From: G965197675 sp965197675 | Lineage (GTDB): Bacteria; Chloroflexota; Dehalococcoidia; Plut-88900 | Reading direction: 5' to 3' | DNA length: 64,000 nucleotides | NCBI GenBank assembly: GCA_965197675.1 | Contig: OZ240221.1 | Span: 558,001-622,000 of the forward strand | Part shown: piece by piece, positions 1 to 7,739 of the stretch | How positions within the stretch are numbered: the first letter of the stretch is position 1 | Layout: each line of letters opens with the position of its first letter | Translations under genes and position numbers: made by a program | The notes under the pieces: model-generated | Told to the model about the DNA's origin: nothing | Seen by the model: the letters and a program-made list of their open reading frames with translations, nothing else | Database searches by the model: none

Positions 1-1352
1 GCTTCTCTGATTTCGATGTCCTTGGGACTCTGGGCCGTCCAATCGATAATGGAGTCTCGGAAGTTGGGAGCGTACTGAGTCATGACGTCTATTACCATCT
101 CCCCGACTTTTCTGCCCTCCTCTTCCCAGGAACCCTCGGCCAGCTCCGCCGGGTAATACCTTACCCAGTTGGAGAAGACGTGGTGTCCGGGAGGCGCAAG
201 GGATGGGTCATATATAGAGGGTATCATGATGTCCATTAGCGGGAAGATGGAGGGTTTGCCCTTCTTGGCCATGTCCCAGCTCTGCTGGCAATAATCCACC
301 GAGGGACAGATGAACATGGCGGCTATCCGCTTGGGATCGTAGTCTTTGCCCAGATACGAGCTGAAGTCGGGCAGCTCTTTAAGAGCGGCGAGAAACTTGA
401 CTGTGCCCACCTCGTGGGTAAGGTGTTTCACCCTGTCGGTGAACTGGTCTTCCAGGTGCTCGGCGCCAACCATGGATAAGTAGGTGCTAATGGGATCGGC
501 GTTGGACACTACGATGAAGCTCCTAATCTCTTCTCCACTGGCGAGCTGCACCCCCTTGGCTATCCCGTCCTCCACGATGATCTTCTCGACTCTCGCCTTG
601 GTCCTGATCTGAGCTTCATGGGACTGCGCAAACTTCGCCATCGACTGGGTTATTTGCCCTATACCACCCTTCGGAATCCCTACATCCTGAGGTCTGCTGA
701 ACTGGGCGCACAGCTCGTAGGCTACAGGGAGTATGCTACCGGGCCGGCTGGGATCTCCCCAGCCTACTGGGTCTATGTAGTGTGCCTTGACGTAATCGGA
801 TTCGAAGTAACGTTCAATCAAGTCTCGCAGGCTGACCGTCAACATCATCTCCAGGACTTCCTCGTCTATGGTGCCTCTGACGTCTTCGAAGACCTGGGCC
901 AGAGTGGGAGGCTCCTTGAGCCAGTAACGATAGAGAATAGACGAAGCCCGCTCCCAGAAGGATCTCCACTGAGGGAATACCTTGGCGTCGTGCTCTGAGA
1001 ATCTGGCGACTTCGCTGACATCTCCTTCCTTATACCCGGCAATCACGCCCATCTGTAGGTATTTGCCGTCTGGGAAGGGGTGAAAGTGTTCGTATTCGAG
1101 CGGAATGATGTCCAGACCGTTGTCTCTCAACTCCAGGTCGTCGATTATCTTACCCTGGAGAAGGAAGCAGTAGTCGGCGCAATAGGGGACGTAGAAGCCG
1201 GGGTAAAGCTCTTCGGTGACGCACGCTCCACCTATGACGTCTTGGCGCTCGAGGACCAGCACGGAGAGACCATCTTTTGCCAGGTATCCAGCGGTGACAA
1301 GACCGTTATGGCCCGAGCCAATTATGATGGCGTCGTACTGGGTTTGTTCCAT
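1..1352 (-). CDS. FAD/NAD(P)-dependent oxidoreductase, phytoene-desaturase-like (3' end outside window)
   Basis: The minus-strand frame opens with ATG at 1352 and stays open to the window edge, giving about 450 codons with no stop. The N-terminus reads MEQTQYDAIIIGSGHNGLVT, a Rossmann dinucleotide-binding motif of the GxGxxG type, and continues with a second strand ending VLVLERQDVIGG, the usual ribose-binding glutamate followed by GG. This is the start pattern of the phytoene dehydrogenase / PYROXD2-like flavoprotein family. Substrate cannot be told. The start has only a weak purine stretch ahead of it. It is divergent from the aminotransferase at 1524. Family is fairly sure, function is not. 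Confidence 0.8.
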   Translation of the reverse strand, partial: MEQTQYDAIIIGSGHNGLVTAGYLAKDGLSVLVLERQDVIGGACVTEELYPGFYVPYCADYCFLLQGKIIDDLELRDNGLDIIPLEYEHFHPFPDGKYLQMGVIAGYKEGDVSEVARFSEHDAKVFPQWRSFWERASSILYRYWLKEPPTLAQVFEDVRGTIDEEVLEMMLTVSLRDLIERYFESDYVKAHYIDPVGWGDPSRPGSILPVAYELCAQFSRPQDVGIPKGGIGQITQSMAKFAQSHEAQIRTKARVEKIIVEDGIAKGVQLASGEEIRSFIVVSNADPISTYLSMVGAEHLEDQFTDRVKHLTHEVGTVKFLAALKELPDFSSYLGKDYDPKRIAAMFICPSVDYCQQSWDMAKKGKPSIFPLMDIMIPSIYDPSLAPPGHHVFSNWVRYYPAELAEGSWEEEGRKVGEMVIDVMTQYAPNFRDSIIDWTAQSPKDIEIRE

Positions 1353-1476
1353 GCCGTGCCCTCGGAATGAGATCTCAGCGTATCTTACCACAAGCCATCG
1401 AAAAGCGAGACGCGAATTGCTGGAACGTGGAGTATGGAGGATGATATTATCATCAAGTGCTGCTGAAACCCTTCCT

Positions 1477-1506
1477 TTGTCCTTGATCGGTCGAACTCTT
1501 TACAAT
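1477..1506 (+). promoter_or_regulatory. Putative sigma70 promoter of the class I aminotransferase
   Basis: TTGTCC (1477-1482), an 18-base spacer and TACAAT (1501-1506). The expected transcript start falls about 10 bases before the ATG at 1524, at the AGGAGG ribosome site (1513-1518), so the leader would be very short. Confidence 0.45.
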
Positions 1507-1523
1507 CTCTCCAGGAGGACCAG

Positions 1524-2702
1524 ATGAAGCCACTTTCGAGTGTGTCTCAAAACATGAAACGCTCCGGTATAAGGGTGTTGATGGAGTTGGCGGCTAAGGT
1601 CCCTGATGTGATTCGTTTGGAGGCGGGCGAACCCGACTTCATAACGCCCGATCATATCATCGATGGCGGTTTCGAGGCTGCCAAGTCGGGTTTCACCAAG
1701 TACACAACCAATGCTGGGTTCCTCTCCTTGCGCGAGGCTATAGTCGACAAACTGGTTCGTGTCAATCAGCTAGAGGTGGAGCCGAATAACATAGTGGTCA
1801 CTTCGGGAGCAGTCTCTTCGCTTTCAGCGTCTATATTCGCCATAGCAGAGGAGGGCGACGAGGTGCTAGTTCCTGACCCTGGCTGGCCCCCGTATAGATC
1901 CATGGTGGAGCTGGCTCACGCCATCCCTGTACCCTTCCTTCTGGATGCTGCCAATGACTTCGCGTTGGACATGGACGAGTTGAATCGTCGAGTAACCTCC
2001 AAGACCAAGGCCATCATCATCAATTCACCATCTAATCCAGCAGGCTCGGTGTTTAACAGAGAGGTGATGGAATATCTGGTCGCCTTCGCTAGGCAGCACG
2101 ATCTGTACGTCATTTCTGATGAGGTCTACGAGGAGTTGGTGTTCGAGGGGGAGCACGTCAGTCCAGCGCGCTTCGATGGTGACGGACGAGTGGTCAGTGT
2201 GTTTGGGGCATCCAAAACGTATGCCATGACGGGTTGGCGATTGGGCTATTTGATGGGGTCAGAGGAGATAACGACCCTGGTAAAGAAGTTGTTGGAGCCA
2301 TTGATCTCATGCGCCCCAGCCATCTCTCAAAAAGCGGTGGAGGCTGCTCTTAGAGGTCCTCAGGACTGCGTGGAGGAGTTTAGAAGCTCCTATCAGCGCC
2401 GTAGAGACAGGGTGGTAGAAATCCTAGAGCCTGCCGGCCTTCTTGGGGCTGTGCCAAGAGGCGCTTTCTATGCGCTGGTGGATATCAGCTCTACCAAGAT
2501 GGACTCGGATACGTTCGTGCGAGAACTGCTGGAAGAAACCAGTGTGGCCGCAGCCCCGGGCGCCACCTTTGGCTCTCAGTCGGAAGGTTACGTGCGCATC
2601 TCCTTCGCCACTCGGGAGGAGGACATGGTCGAGGGCCTGCACCGGATCAAGGCGTTCATCAAGAAAAAAACGGTTCCGCCCAAAGCGCCCAAGGGTTCTT
2701 AG
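1524..2702 (+). CDS. PLP-dependent class I/II aminotransferase
   Basis: A fold-type I aminotransferase of 392 residues, normal for the aspartate aminotransferase family. Visible landmarks are EAGEPDF near residue 34 (substrate loop), NSPSNPAGS with the cofactor-binding Asn near 171, ISDEVYEEL with Asp199 and Tyr202, and SVFGASKTYAMTGWRLGY with the Schiff-base Lys231. The C-terminal arginine motif is VRISFA. ATG at 1524 is preceded by AGGAGG with five-base spacing. The amino donor and acceptor cannot be assigned; aspartate, alanine or aromatic substrates are all possible. It converges with the amidohydrolase at 2710, eight bases from its stop, and no terminator hairpin is evident between them. 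Confidence 0.9.
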   Translation: MKPLSSVSQNMKRSGIRVLMELAAKVPDVIRLEAGEPDFITPDHIIDGGFEAAKSGFTKYTTNAGFLSLREAIVDKLVRVNQLEVEPNNIVVTSGAVSSLSASIFAIAEEGDEVLVPDPGWPPYRSMVELAHAIPVPFLLDAANDFALDMDELNRRVTSKTKAIIINSPSNPAGSVFNREVMEYLVAFARQHDLYVISDEVYEELVFEGEHVSPARFDGDGRVVSVFGASKTYAMTGWRLGYLMGSEEITTLVKKLLEPLISCAPAISQKAVEAALRGPQDCVEEFRSSYQRRRDRVVEILEPAGLLGAVPRGAFYALVDISSTKMDSDTFVRELLEETSVAAAPGATFGSQSEGYVRISFATREEDMVEGLHRIKAFIKKKTVPPKAPKGS

Positions 2703-2709
2703 CTATAGG

Positions 2710-3864
2710 CTAGGATGGGCGAGAGCGCCATCTCTTACCCCCCTTGACCGTCAGCACGGGCGAAAACCGCTGAGGAGTCTCAATCTCATTTCCCAGCTTA
2801 TCGTCGAAGGTGAAGTCGCCCTGTTCCAGATTCAACACCACAGCATCTCCTTCCGCCCCGATGCGCAGTGTCCCTATGTCGTCCCGCCCAATGACCGAGG
2901 CCGCGTTGGCGGTGACGCCGCGGATCACCTCTTCCACAGACATCCCCGATCCATGAAATAGAGACATTATGTCTAGTAGATTGTAGCCCATCTCTTCGCC
3001 GGGCCACTTAGCCGTCATGTCGGTGCTGAGGGTGTGGGGCAGCATCTTCTCACCTATGGCCGTCCGGCATATGGGCAACGAGTAGTGCTTGGCGAAACAA
3101 GCTGTATCGAAGATGATACCACTCTTGTAGGCCGTCCACGCGTCATTGGTAATGTTGCCTTTATCATCTAGGACATTGTGCTTGGTGCTCTGGAATATGT
3201 GTGTAGCCACGTCGCCAGGCTTCAAATACTGGAAGATCTCTCCCAACGGCAGCAGTGCATCCATGACGTGAACCATCACCTGCTTATTAGTGTGGTCAGC
3301 AATCCTCCGCGCCATCTTGAGAGCCGCCTCCGCATTCCTCGTGGTAGTGCCATCGGGGGAGAGACGAACCTTGACCCCGAGAAGCACGTCACTATTCTCC
3401 TCGATACACTTTATGGCCTCCTCTTCCCTGGCGAAGCTGAAGTTCTCCAGGTCAGCCATGCCTACCATACTGAATGTGGTACTGCCGATAGCCGATAGAT
3501 GAAGGAAGGCAAATATACGGGTGTCCACCCTATCGATCACATAGTGTCTAAATCCAGGAAAATTGGCCCAGCCGGTGCTCCCTGCGTCCACCACCGTGGT
3601 TATCCCGATAGTGAGGTTGGTAGGGTCCGGGTCTGCTCTAAGAGGCGCGATGTCTTTGGCGTAGTGTCCGTGAAGATCGATAAGACCCGGCGTGACCAGC
3701 TTTCCAGAGACATCGATTACTTCTGCACCCTGGTTCCCTGGAATGGCTTCAGCTACTGCCGCCACCTTTCCATCCTTGAAAGCGACGTCTCTCTTGCCCC
3801 GCAGATCCTGAGACGGATCTAGTATCTCCCCACCCTTCAAAATCAGATCGTAGTCGATAGCCAT
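2710..3864 (-). CDS. Amidohydrolase/deacetylase family metallohydrolase (dihydroorotase-like)
   Basis: A 384-residue metal-dependent hydrolase of the amidohydrolase superfamily. The N-terminus has the usual small beta domain (LILKGGEILDPSQDLRGKRD) and then LVTPGLIDLHGHY, where His65 and His67 are metal ligands. GVKVRLS near residue 163 carries a Lys placed like the carboxylated bridging lysine, MVHVMD gives a further His, and LSTDMTAKW the catalytic Asp. The pattern fits the amidohydrolase/deacetylase group related to dihydroorotase and D-aminoacylase; the amide substrate is unknown. ATG at 3864 follows a GGAGGGGG ribosome site. It has its own strong promoter upstream and stands alone. Confidence 0.85.
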   Translation of the reverse strand: MAIDYDLILKGGEILDPSQDLRGKRDVAFKDGKVAAVAEAIPGNQGAEVIDVSGKLVTPGLIDLHGHYAKDIAPLRADPDPTNLTIGITTVVDAGSTGWANFPGFRHYVIDRVDTRIFAFLHLSAIGSTTFSMVGMADLENFSFAREEEAIKCIEENSDVLLGVKVRLSPDGTTTRNAEAALKMARRIADHTNKQVMVHVMDALLPLGEIFQYLKPGDVATHIFQSTKHNVLDDKGNITNDAWTAYKSGIIFDTACFAKHYSLPICRTAIGEKMLPHTLSTDMTAKWPGEEMGYNLLDIMSLFHGSGMSVEEVIRGVTANAASVIGRDDIGTLRIGAEGDAVVLNLEQGDFTFDDKLGNEIETPQRFSPVLTVKGGKRWRSRPS

Positions 3865-3917
3865 TGTCCCCCTCCAATAAAGGCCTGTGTAGATGCAGAC
3901 TACAGGAATGCCCTCAA

Positions 3918-3946
3918 ATGGTATGTCCAGCCATATCCGTTGTCAA
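3918..3946 (-). promoter_or_regulatory. Sigma70 promoter of the amidohydrolase gene
   Basis: On the minus strand, TTGACA (3941-3946), a 17-base spacer and TACCAT (3918-3923). It lies 54 bases upstream of the ATG at 3864. Confidence 0.6.
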
Positions 3947-4042
3947 TGAAGAGAGGCCGAAAGGCAGCGCAACTAGATGGTGCCGCGATGCTCAGAGACC
4001 ACCCTCCCCCTCGCCGAGGACGTCTTGCTGACAGTGGGGACT

Positions 4043-4169
4043 GCAAAGGGGCAGAGCCCCTTTGCCTGGGGGGTTGGCCTGTCTACCGCCAGGGATGTTC
4101 TGAATAAGTCTTCATCGAGGGAGTCCAGAGGGAACCATCCCTCTGGCAGGGGGTCAGGGGGTGTCCCCC
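4043..4169. repeat. Cluster of three short perfect hairpins in an intergenic gap
   Basis: The 438-base gap 3865-4302 holds no convincing gene. It has three G/C-rich inverted repeats close together: a 10-bp stem with 3-base loop at 4043-4065, an 8-bp stem with 6-base loop at 4125-4146, and GGGGG-TGT-CCCCC at 4157-4169. Overlapping open frames on both strands (3973-4225) follow these repeats and do not look coding. None of the hairpins is followed by a T-run, so a terminator role is not supported. Confidence 0.5.
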
Positions 4170-4250
4170 CAACTCCCAAACACATCGAGGGCGGGCGGCT
4201 GGGACCAAGGGATTTGCCTTTCTGAGACAGCCCCAGAGAACCACCTTATA

Positions 4251-4278
4251 TTGACATGCCTTTGGAGTTGCGTATAGT
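4251..4278 (+). promoter_or_regulatory. Sigma70 promoter of larE
   Basis: TTGACA (4251-4256), a 16-base spacer and TATAGT (4273-4278), 24 bases before the GTG start at 4303. Confidence 0.6.
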
Positions 4279-4302
4279 AAACTTATAGGAGACCAGCGAT
4301 AC

Positions 4303-5157
4303 GTGACCATCGAAGAGCGAGTCCAGCCTTCCACGGACGCTTACAAAAAACTCGAGGCCCTGAAGTCCATTTTGAAAGAGATGGGCTCAGTTATAGTGGC
4401 CTACTCCGGGGGAGTGGACAGCGCTTTTCTGGCGGCTACGACAAACCAAGTCTTGGGACCTCGGAGCTTGGCCATAACAGCAGCTTCACCCAGCCTGGCT
4501 CCTTCAGAGTTGGGCGAAGCGGTATCGCTGGCCAGTCGCTTGGGGATTCCCCACCGTGTCATTGAGACCAAAGAGATAGAGCGGTCTGAGTACCAAGCCA
4601 ATGCTCCCAATCGCTGCTACTTCTGCAAGGATGAGCTCTATACTCATCTGACTCGCATAGCTGATGAAGAGGGATTCGTGCAGGTGGTCAACGGGGCCAA
4701 CGTGGATGACCTGGGGGACTTTCGCCCGGGTTTGAAGGCGGCCAAAGATCATGGTGTGCGCAGCCCACTGGTGGAGGCTGCGCTTACGAAGGCTGACATC
4801 CGGGTTTTGTCCAAGGAAGCTGATTTGCCCACATGGGATAAACCCGCTCAGGCCTGCCTCTCCTCCCGTATTCCCTACGGTACCCCAGTGACGGTAGAGG
4901 CCCTTGAGCGCATAGCAAAAGGCGAAGAGTTTCTACGCGGCCTGGGCATCAGCCAGCTTCGGGTCAGACATCACGAGACCATAGCGAGGATAGAGCTAGA
5001 CCCCGACGACTTCAAGAAAATCTTAGATGGTGATGTTCGGAGCCGGATTATCGAGCATTTCCGCTCTATAGGCTATGTGTATGTCACTCTTGACCTCGTT
5101 GGTTTCCGTTCCGGCAGCCTCAACGAGGTTTTACCCTCATTCAAGCGTAGCCAATAG
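4303..5157 (+). CDS. larE: ATP-dependent sulfur transferase LarE
   Basis: LarE adenylates the pyridinium dicarboxylate precursor and adds sulfur while making the nickel-pincer cofactor of lactate racemase. The 284-residue length is normal. The PP-loop AYSGGVDS is at residues 33-40. Three cysteines are placed as in cluster-type LarE: Cys105 and Cys108 in NRCYFCKDELY, and Cys185 in AQACLSSRIPYGT. Family work describes one-cysteine enzymes that sacrifice the cysteine and three-cysteine enzymes that carry a [4Fe-4S] cluster; this one looks like the second kind. The start is GTG at 4303 with AGGAG at 4287-4291. No larA, larB or larC is in the window, so its partners are elsewhere, or it may serve another sulfur-transfer role. 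Confidence 0.88.
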   Translation: MTIEERVQPSTDAYKKLEALKSILKEMGSVIVAYSGGVDSAFLAATTNQVLGPRSLAITAASPSLAPSELGEAVSLASRLGIPHRVIETKEIERSEYQANAPNRCYFCKDELYTHLTRIADEEGFVQVVNGANVDDLGDFRPGLKAAKDHGVRSPLVEAALTKADIRVLSKEADLPTWDKPAQACLSSRIPYGTPVTVEALERIAKGEEFLRGLGISQLRVRHHETIARIELDPDDFKKILDGDVRSRIIEHFRSIGYVYVTLDLVGFRSGSLNEVLPSFKRSQ

Positions 5158-5197
5158 TCAGATCACTTATTAGTTGGGATCTCGCCCGCTAAATCAC

Positions 5198-5338
5198 ATG
5201 AGCTTGTTCCGCAAATTGGCGCGGGCTGGTACCGGGCACGGCTGGATCGAATGCCTCACCCTCGACCCCATCTATGATCGGGGCATCTGCTTAGAGGCGC
5301 TATCGAAGGGCCCCATCAGATTGGGTTGGTCGGCATAA
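5198..5338 (+). other. Possible 46-codon ORF or gene remnant
   Basis: An ATG-to-TAA frame with a protein-like composition (it includes WIECLTLDPIYDRGICLEA), downstream of larE. There is no Shine-Dalgarno site and I do not recognise a family. It may be the leftover of a decayed gene at the edge of the repeat-rich gap, or chance. Confidence 0.2.
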
Positions 5339-5529
5339 TTGCCCCCTCGGTAAGTGTTAGATGCTGAAATAAAATGCCCCGGCCCTTCTCCTTCGGGGAG
5401 ATGAGGTGTCTCCGCTCACCTTAAGCCTGTCGAAGAGTCACCCTGAGCTTAAAGTTTACCCTGAGCGTAGTCGAAGGGAAGGGTGCCCTCACCCCCTATG
5501 CCGTCCCTCCCGTGCCACCCTTCTTTCCT

Positions 5530-5558
5530 GTCATTCTCGTGCTTGACACAGGAATCCA
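5530..5558. repeat. REP-like palindrome, copy 1
   Basis: TCATTCTCGTG-CTTGA-CACAGGAATCC, an interrupted palindrome and the most diverged of five copies in the window (others near 6031, 59399, 59596 and 62276). Confidence 0.65.
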
Positions 5559-5572
5559 GAGTTGGCACCTGG

Positions 5573-5676
5573 CCTGTTGTGTCACGTGGCTATATATAGA
5601 ATGAGAACCTACGTGCTATCATGCAAATAATCATCTAGCTTACAAGGAGGTATCATCCCTATTCCTCACGGAGGTC
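5573..5676. repeat. Leader-like dispersed repeat, copy 1
   Basis: Matches 62055-62158 over about 104 bases. Shared blocks are GGCTATATAT, GAACCTACGTGCTAT, TACAAGGAGGTATCA and TTCACGGAGGTC-like sequence. The block has a -10-like box followed by a consensus ribosome site but no start codon at a usable distance, so it looks like a copied 5' leader without its gene. Confidence 0.7.
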
Positions 5677-6030
5677 TTCGCCAGGGTGCAGGGACTCCCA
5701 AGGGCAACCTGAACGGACTGAAGCAGTGCCGGATTCTCGCCGGTTTCAAGAGCTTGTCAACGCCCTCGCTGAAATAAAATGCCCCGGCCCCTTCACCTCG
5801 GGAGATGAGGTGTATCCGCTCACCTTAAGCCTGTCGAAGGATGTGAGCGGGGCCGGGGCGTTGTGTATCCGCTCATCTGGTTCCCTTCGGTAAACTCAGG
5901 ATAAACTCTAAGCTCACCCTGAGCGGGGGCATGCTGTATATCCGCTCACTCTGAGCCTGTCGAAGAGTCACCCTGAGCCTAAAGTTTACCCTGAGTGTAG
6001 TCGAAGGGAAGGGTGCCCCTACCCCCCACC

Positions 6031-6060
6031 CGTCATTCTCGTGCTTGACACGGGAATCCA
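6031..6060. repeat. REP-like palindrome, copy 2
   Basis: CGTCATTCTCGTG-CTTGA-CACGGGAATCC, between the 53-base direct repeat and the CAATCAAG array. Confidence 0.7.
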
Positions 6061-6094
6061 AGGGAGAGGTGTTACACGAGGTGGATGTGCCACA

Positions 6095-6282
6095 CATACA
6101 AAAACCTACGGGGAGAGTGGGTGGGTCCAACCTCAACCTGAAAAAACTCAATCAAAATGTAACTGGCTTTCGTGCCTGGGAAACCCCTAAAACAAAACTT
6201 TTTTTATAACTCAATCAAGTTTGAACGGGGACCAGAAAATTCAATCAAGTTTCAGAGCTAAACAGGAAAAACAATCAAGTTG
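6095..6282. repeat. Dispersed repeat with CAATCAAG array, copy 1
   Basis: Matches 62330-62512 over about 185 bases with scattered substitutions. CAATCAA boxes start at 6149, 6212, 6242 and 6272, spaced 63, 30 and 30 bases, and a T7 run lies between the first two. The second copy keeps exactly the same spacing. No open frame is shared, so this looks like a non-coding repeat or the end of a mobile element. Confidence 0.8.
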
Positions 6283-6451
6283 CCACACATCTCCACATCC
6301 ACCACGAGTCATCCCCACAGATGACGGCGTAGACGGCTATAACGATGACATCTATGAGCTTGTGACGCTTGGCGGGGCCGATTCATGGGTCTGTCAGATT
6401 TGTCGAATCGGCCAGATTAGTTAAAATGCGACAGTGCATGCATGCGGCATG

Positions 6452-6481
6452 TTGACACAATTGATTTGCCCCATCTACACT
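6452..6481 (+). promoter_or_regulatory. Sigma70 promoter of the amidohydrolase at 6528
   Basis: TTGACA (6452-6457), an 18-base spacer and TACACT (6476-6481), 46 bases before the ATG. Confidence 0.55.
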
Positions 6482-6527
6482 ATCGCCATCACGTGGACTA
6501 ATTTGCACCACCGTACAGGAGTTGAGG

Positions 6528-7652
6528 ATGTCGGACTTGAGGATTATCTCGGCTGATTCCCACGTCGAAGAACCCTCCGAGTTGTTTGAGCGCGTGCCGG
6601 AAAAATATCGCAACCGCGCACCGCGGCTAGAGGAGAGGAACGGTGGGGCCTATGTAATTCAAGAAGGCCAAAGGCCAGTCCGGCAGGACATCGCCGGCTC
6701 CAAACTAACCGAAGAGGATAAGAGGCGAGAGTTCAGGGGCAGTATGGACGTGCCAAACGCCTTCGGAAGGGAGTCAGGAGCCAATATTCCGATACGGTTA
6801 GCAGATATAGAGGAAGATGGAATCCATGCAGAGGTCATATATCCACAGGGCATGTTCAAGATCATGGCCTCTCCCGATCCGAGTTATCAGATGGCCTTCG
6901 CTCGGGTGTACAACGACTGGTACAAAGAGGTATTTGGCGAATACAGCGACGAGTTTGCCGTCTCCGCGGTAATCCCCATGCTGGACATCCCTTCGGCTGT
7001 GGAGGAGGCCCAACGAGTAGTGAAGATGGGATTTCGCTCCCTGTCTGTACCGGTGACCATGCCATCATTGCCCTACAATCGCCCCGACTACGAACCGTTC
7101 TGGAGGGCCGTCGAGGAGATGGGAGTTCCTGTAGCCTTCCACGTCTTCACCCGCGGCGAAAATCAGATCCCAGAAGACTTGGGAGAAGAGCAATCTTATG
7201 GAGCCGACCTGTTCTACATAGCCCTGGGCATGGCGGAGGCAATGAGTCCCTTGGCCATGCTGACCTCATCTGGCGTCCTGCAGAAACATCCCAGTCTCAA
7301 TTTTGTGCTGGTAGAGTGTGGTATAGGCTGGCTGAGTTGGCTTCTGAACCTCATGGACGAACTGAATGAGAAGAGGCATATGTGGCACACCCCAAGGCTG
7401 GAGATGAGGCCCAGCGAGTTCTTCCGGCGGCAAGGCCACATCACTTTCGGGGACGACGAAATCGGACTGCGAAATCGAGATGTTACGGGAGTCGACTGTT
7501 TGATGTGGGGCAGTGATTATCCTCATGACGAAGGCACCTTCCCCCACTCCCGCGAGGTGATAGCTCGCATATTCAAGGATCTCCCGGAAGACGAGACTCG
7601 AAAGATTGTAAGCGAGAATGCAGCAAAGCTTTACGGATTCTCCCTCAACTAG
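6528..7652 (+). CDS. Amidohydrolase 2 family protein
   Basis: A TIM-barrel hydrolase or decarboxylase of the amidohydrolase 2 family (ACMSD-like), 374 residues. The N-terminus IISADSHVEEP carries the usual metal-binding pattern of the family, here with D-x-H. VAFHVFTRG near residue 200 supplies a further His, and MWGSDYPHDEGTFPHS near the C-terminus carries the conserved catalytic Asp and the H-x-E/D-G-T-F context. Relatives act on aromatic or pyrone carboxylates; the substrate here cannot be told. I place the start at ATG 6528, with AGGAG at 6517-6521 six bases away, rather than at the TTG at 6522 that touches that site. The gene is monocistronic. Confidence 0.87.
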   Translation: MSDLRIISADSHVEEPSELFERVPEKYRNRAPRLEERNGGAYVIQEGQRPVRQDIAGSKLTEEDKRREFRGSMDVPNAFGRESGANIPIRLADIEEDGIHAEVIYPQGMFKIMASPDPSYQMAFARVYNDWYKEVFGEYSDEFAVSAVIPMLDIPSAVEEAQRVVKMGFRSLSVPVTMPSLPYNRPDYEPFWRAVEEMGVPVAFHVFTRGENQIPEDLGEEQSYGADLFYIALGMAEAMSPLAMLTSSGVLQKHPSLNFVLVECGIGWLSWLLNLMDELNEKRHMWHTPRLEMRPSEFFRRQGHITFGDDEIGLRNRDVTGVDCLMWGSDYPHDEGTFPHSREVIARIFKDLPEDETRKIVSENAAKLYGFSLN

Positions 7653-7656
7653 TCTT

Positions 7657-7695
7657 TTGATAAACCTTCAGTTTAGGTGGATGAAGGCTTATCAA
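7657..7695. terminator. Hairpin after the amidohydrolase gene
   Basis: A 14-base inverted repeat (arms 7657-7670 and 7682-7695) with a single A:C mismatch and an 11-base loop starts five bases after the stop at 7652. There is no clean U-run, so it may end transcription only weakly or protect the 3' end. Confidence 0.5.
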
Positions 7696-7739
7696 TGTCT
7701 ATAAATTTGATTGTGACATCTCTGTAGCCCTCAGTTGCC

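Larger units (their letters stand above)
5363..5839. repeat. Direct repeat pair (5363-5435 and 5768-5839)
   Basis: Two roughly 72-base copies, both starting GCTGAAATAAAATGCCCCGG and ending CTTAAGCCTGTCGAAG, differ at only a few bases. They lie in the 1.37-kb gap 5158-6527, which holds no convincing gene. A second pair in the same gap, 5435-5487 and 5965-6017 (53 bases, about two mismatches), contains CCCTGAGCGTAGTCGAAGGG-type sequence that recurs upstream of otsB. Confidence 0.75.

Noticed and set aside
6149..6282. CRISPR array
   Set aside because: The shared boxes are only 8-11 bases at 30-base spacing, the intervals repeat in the second copy, and no cas gene is present.
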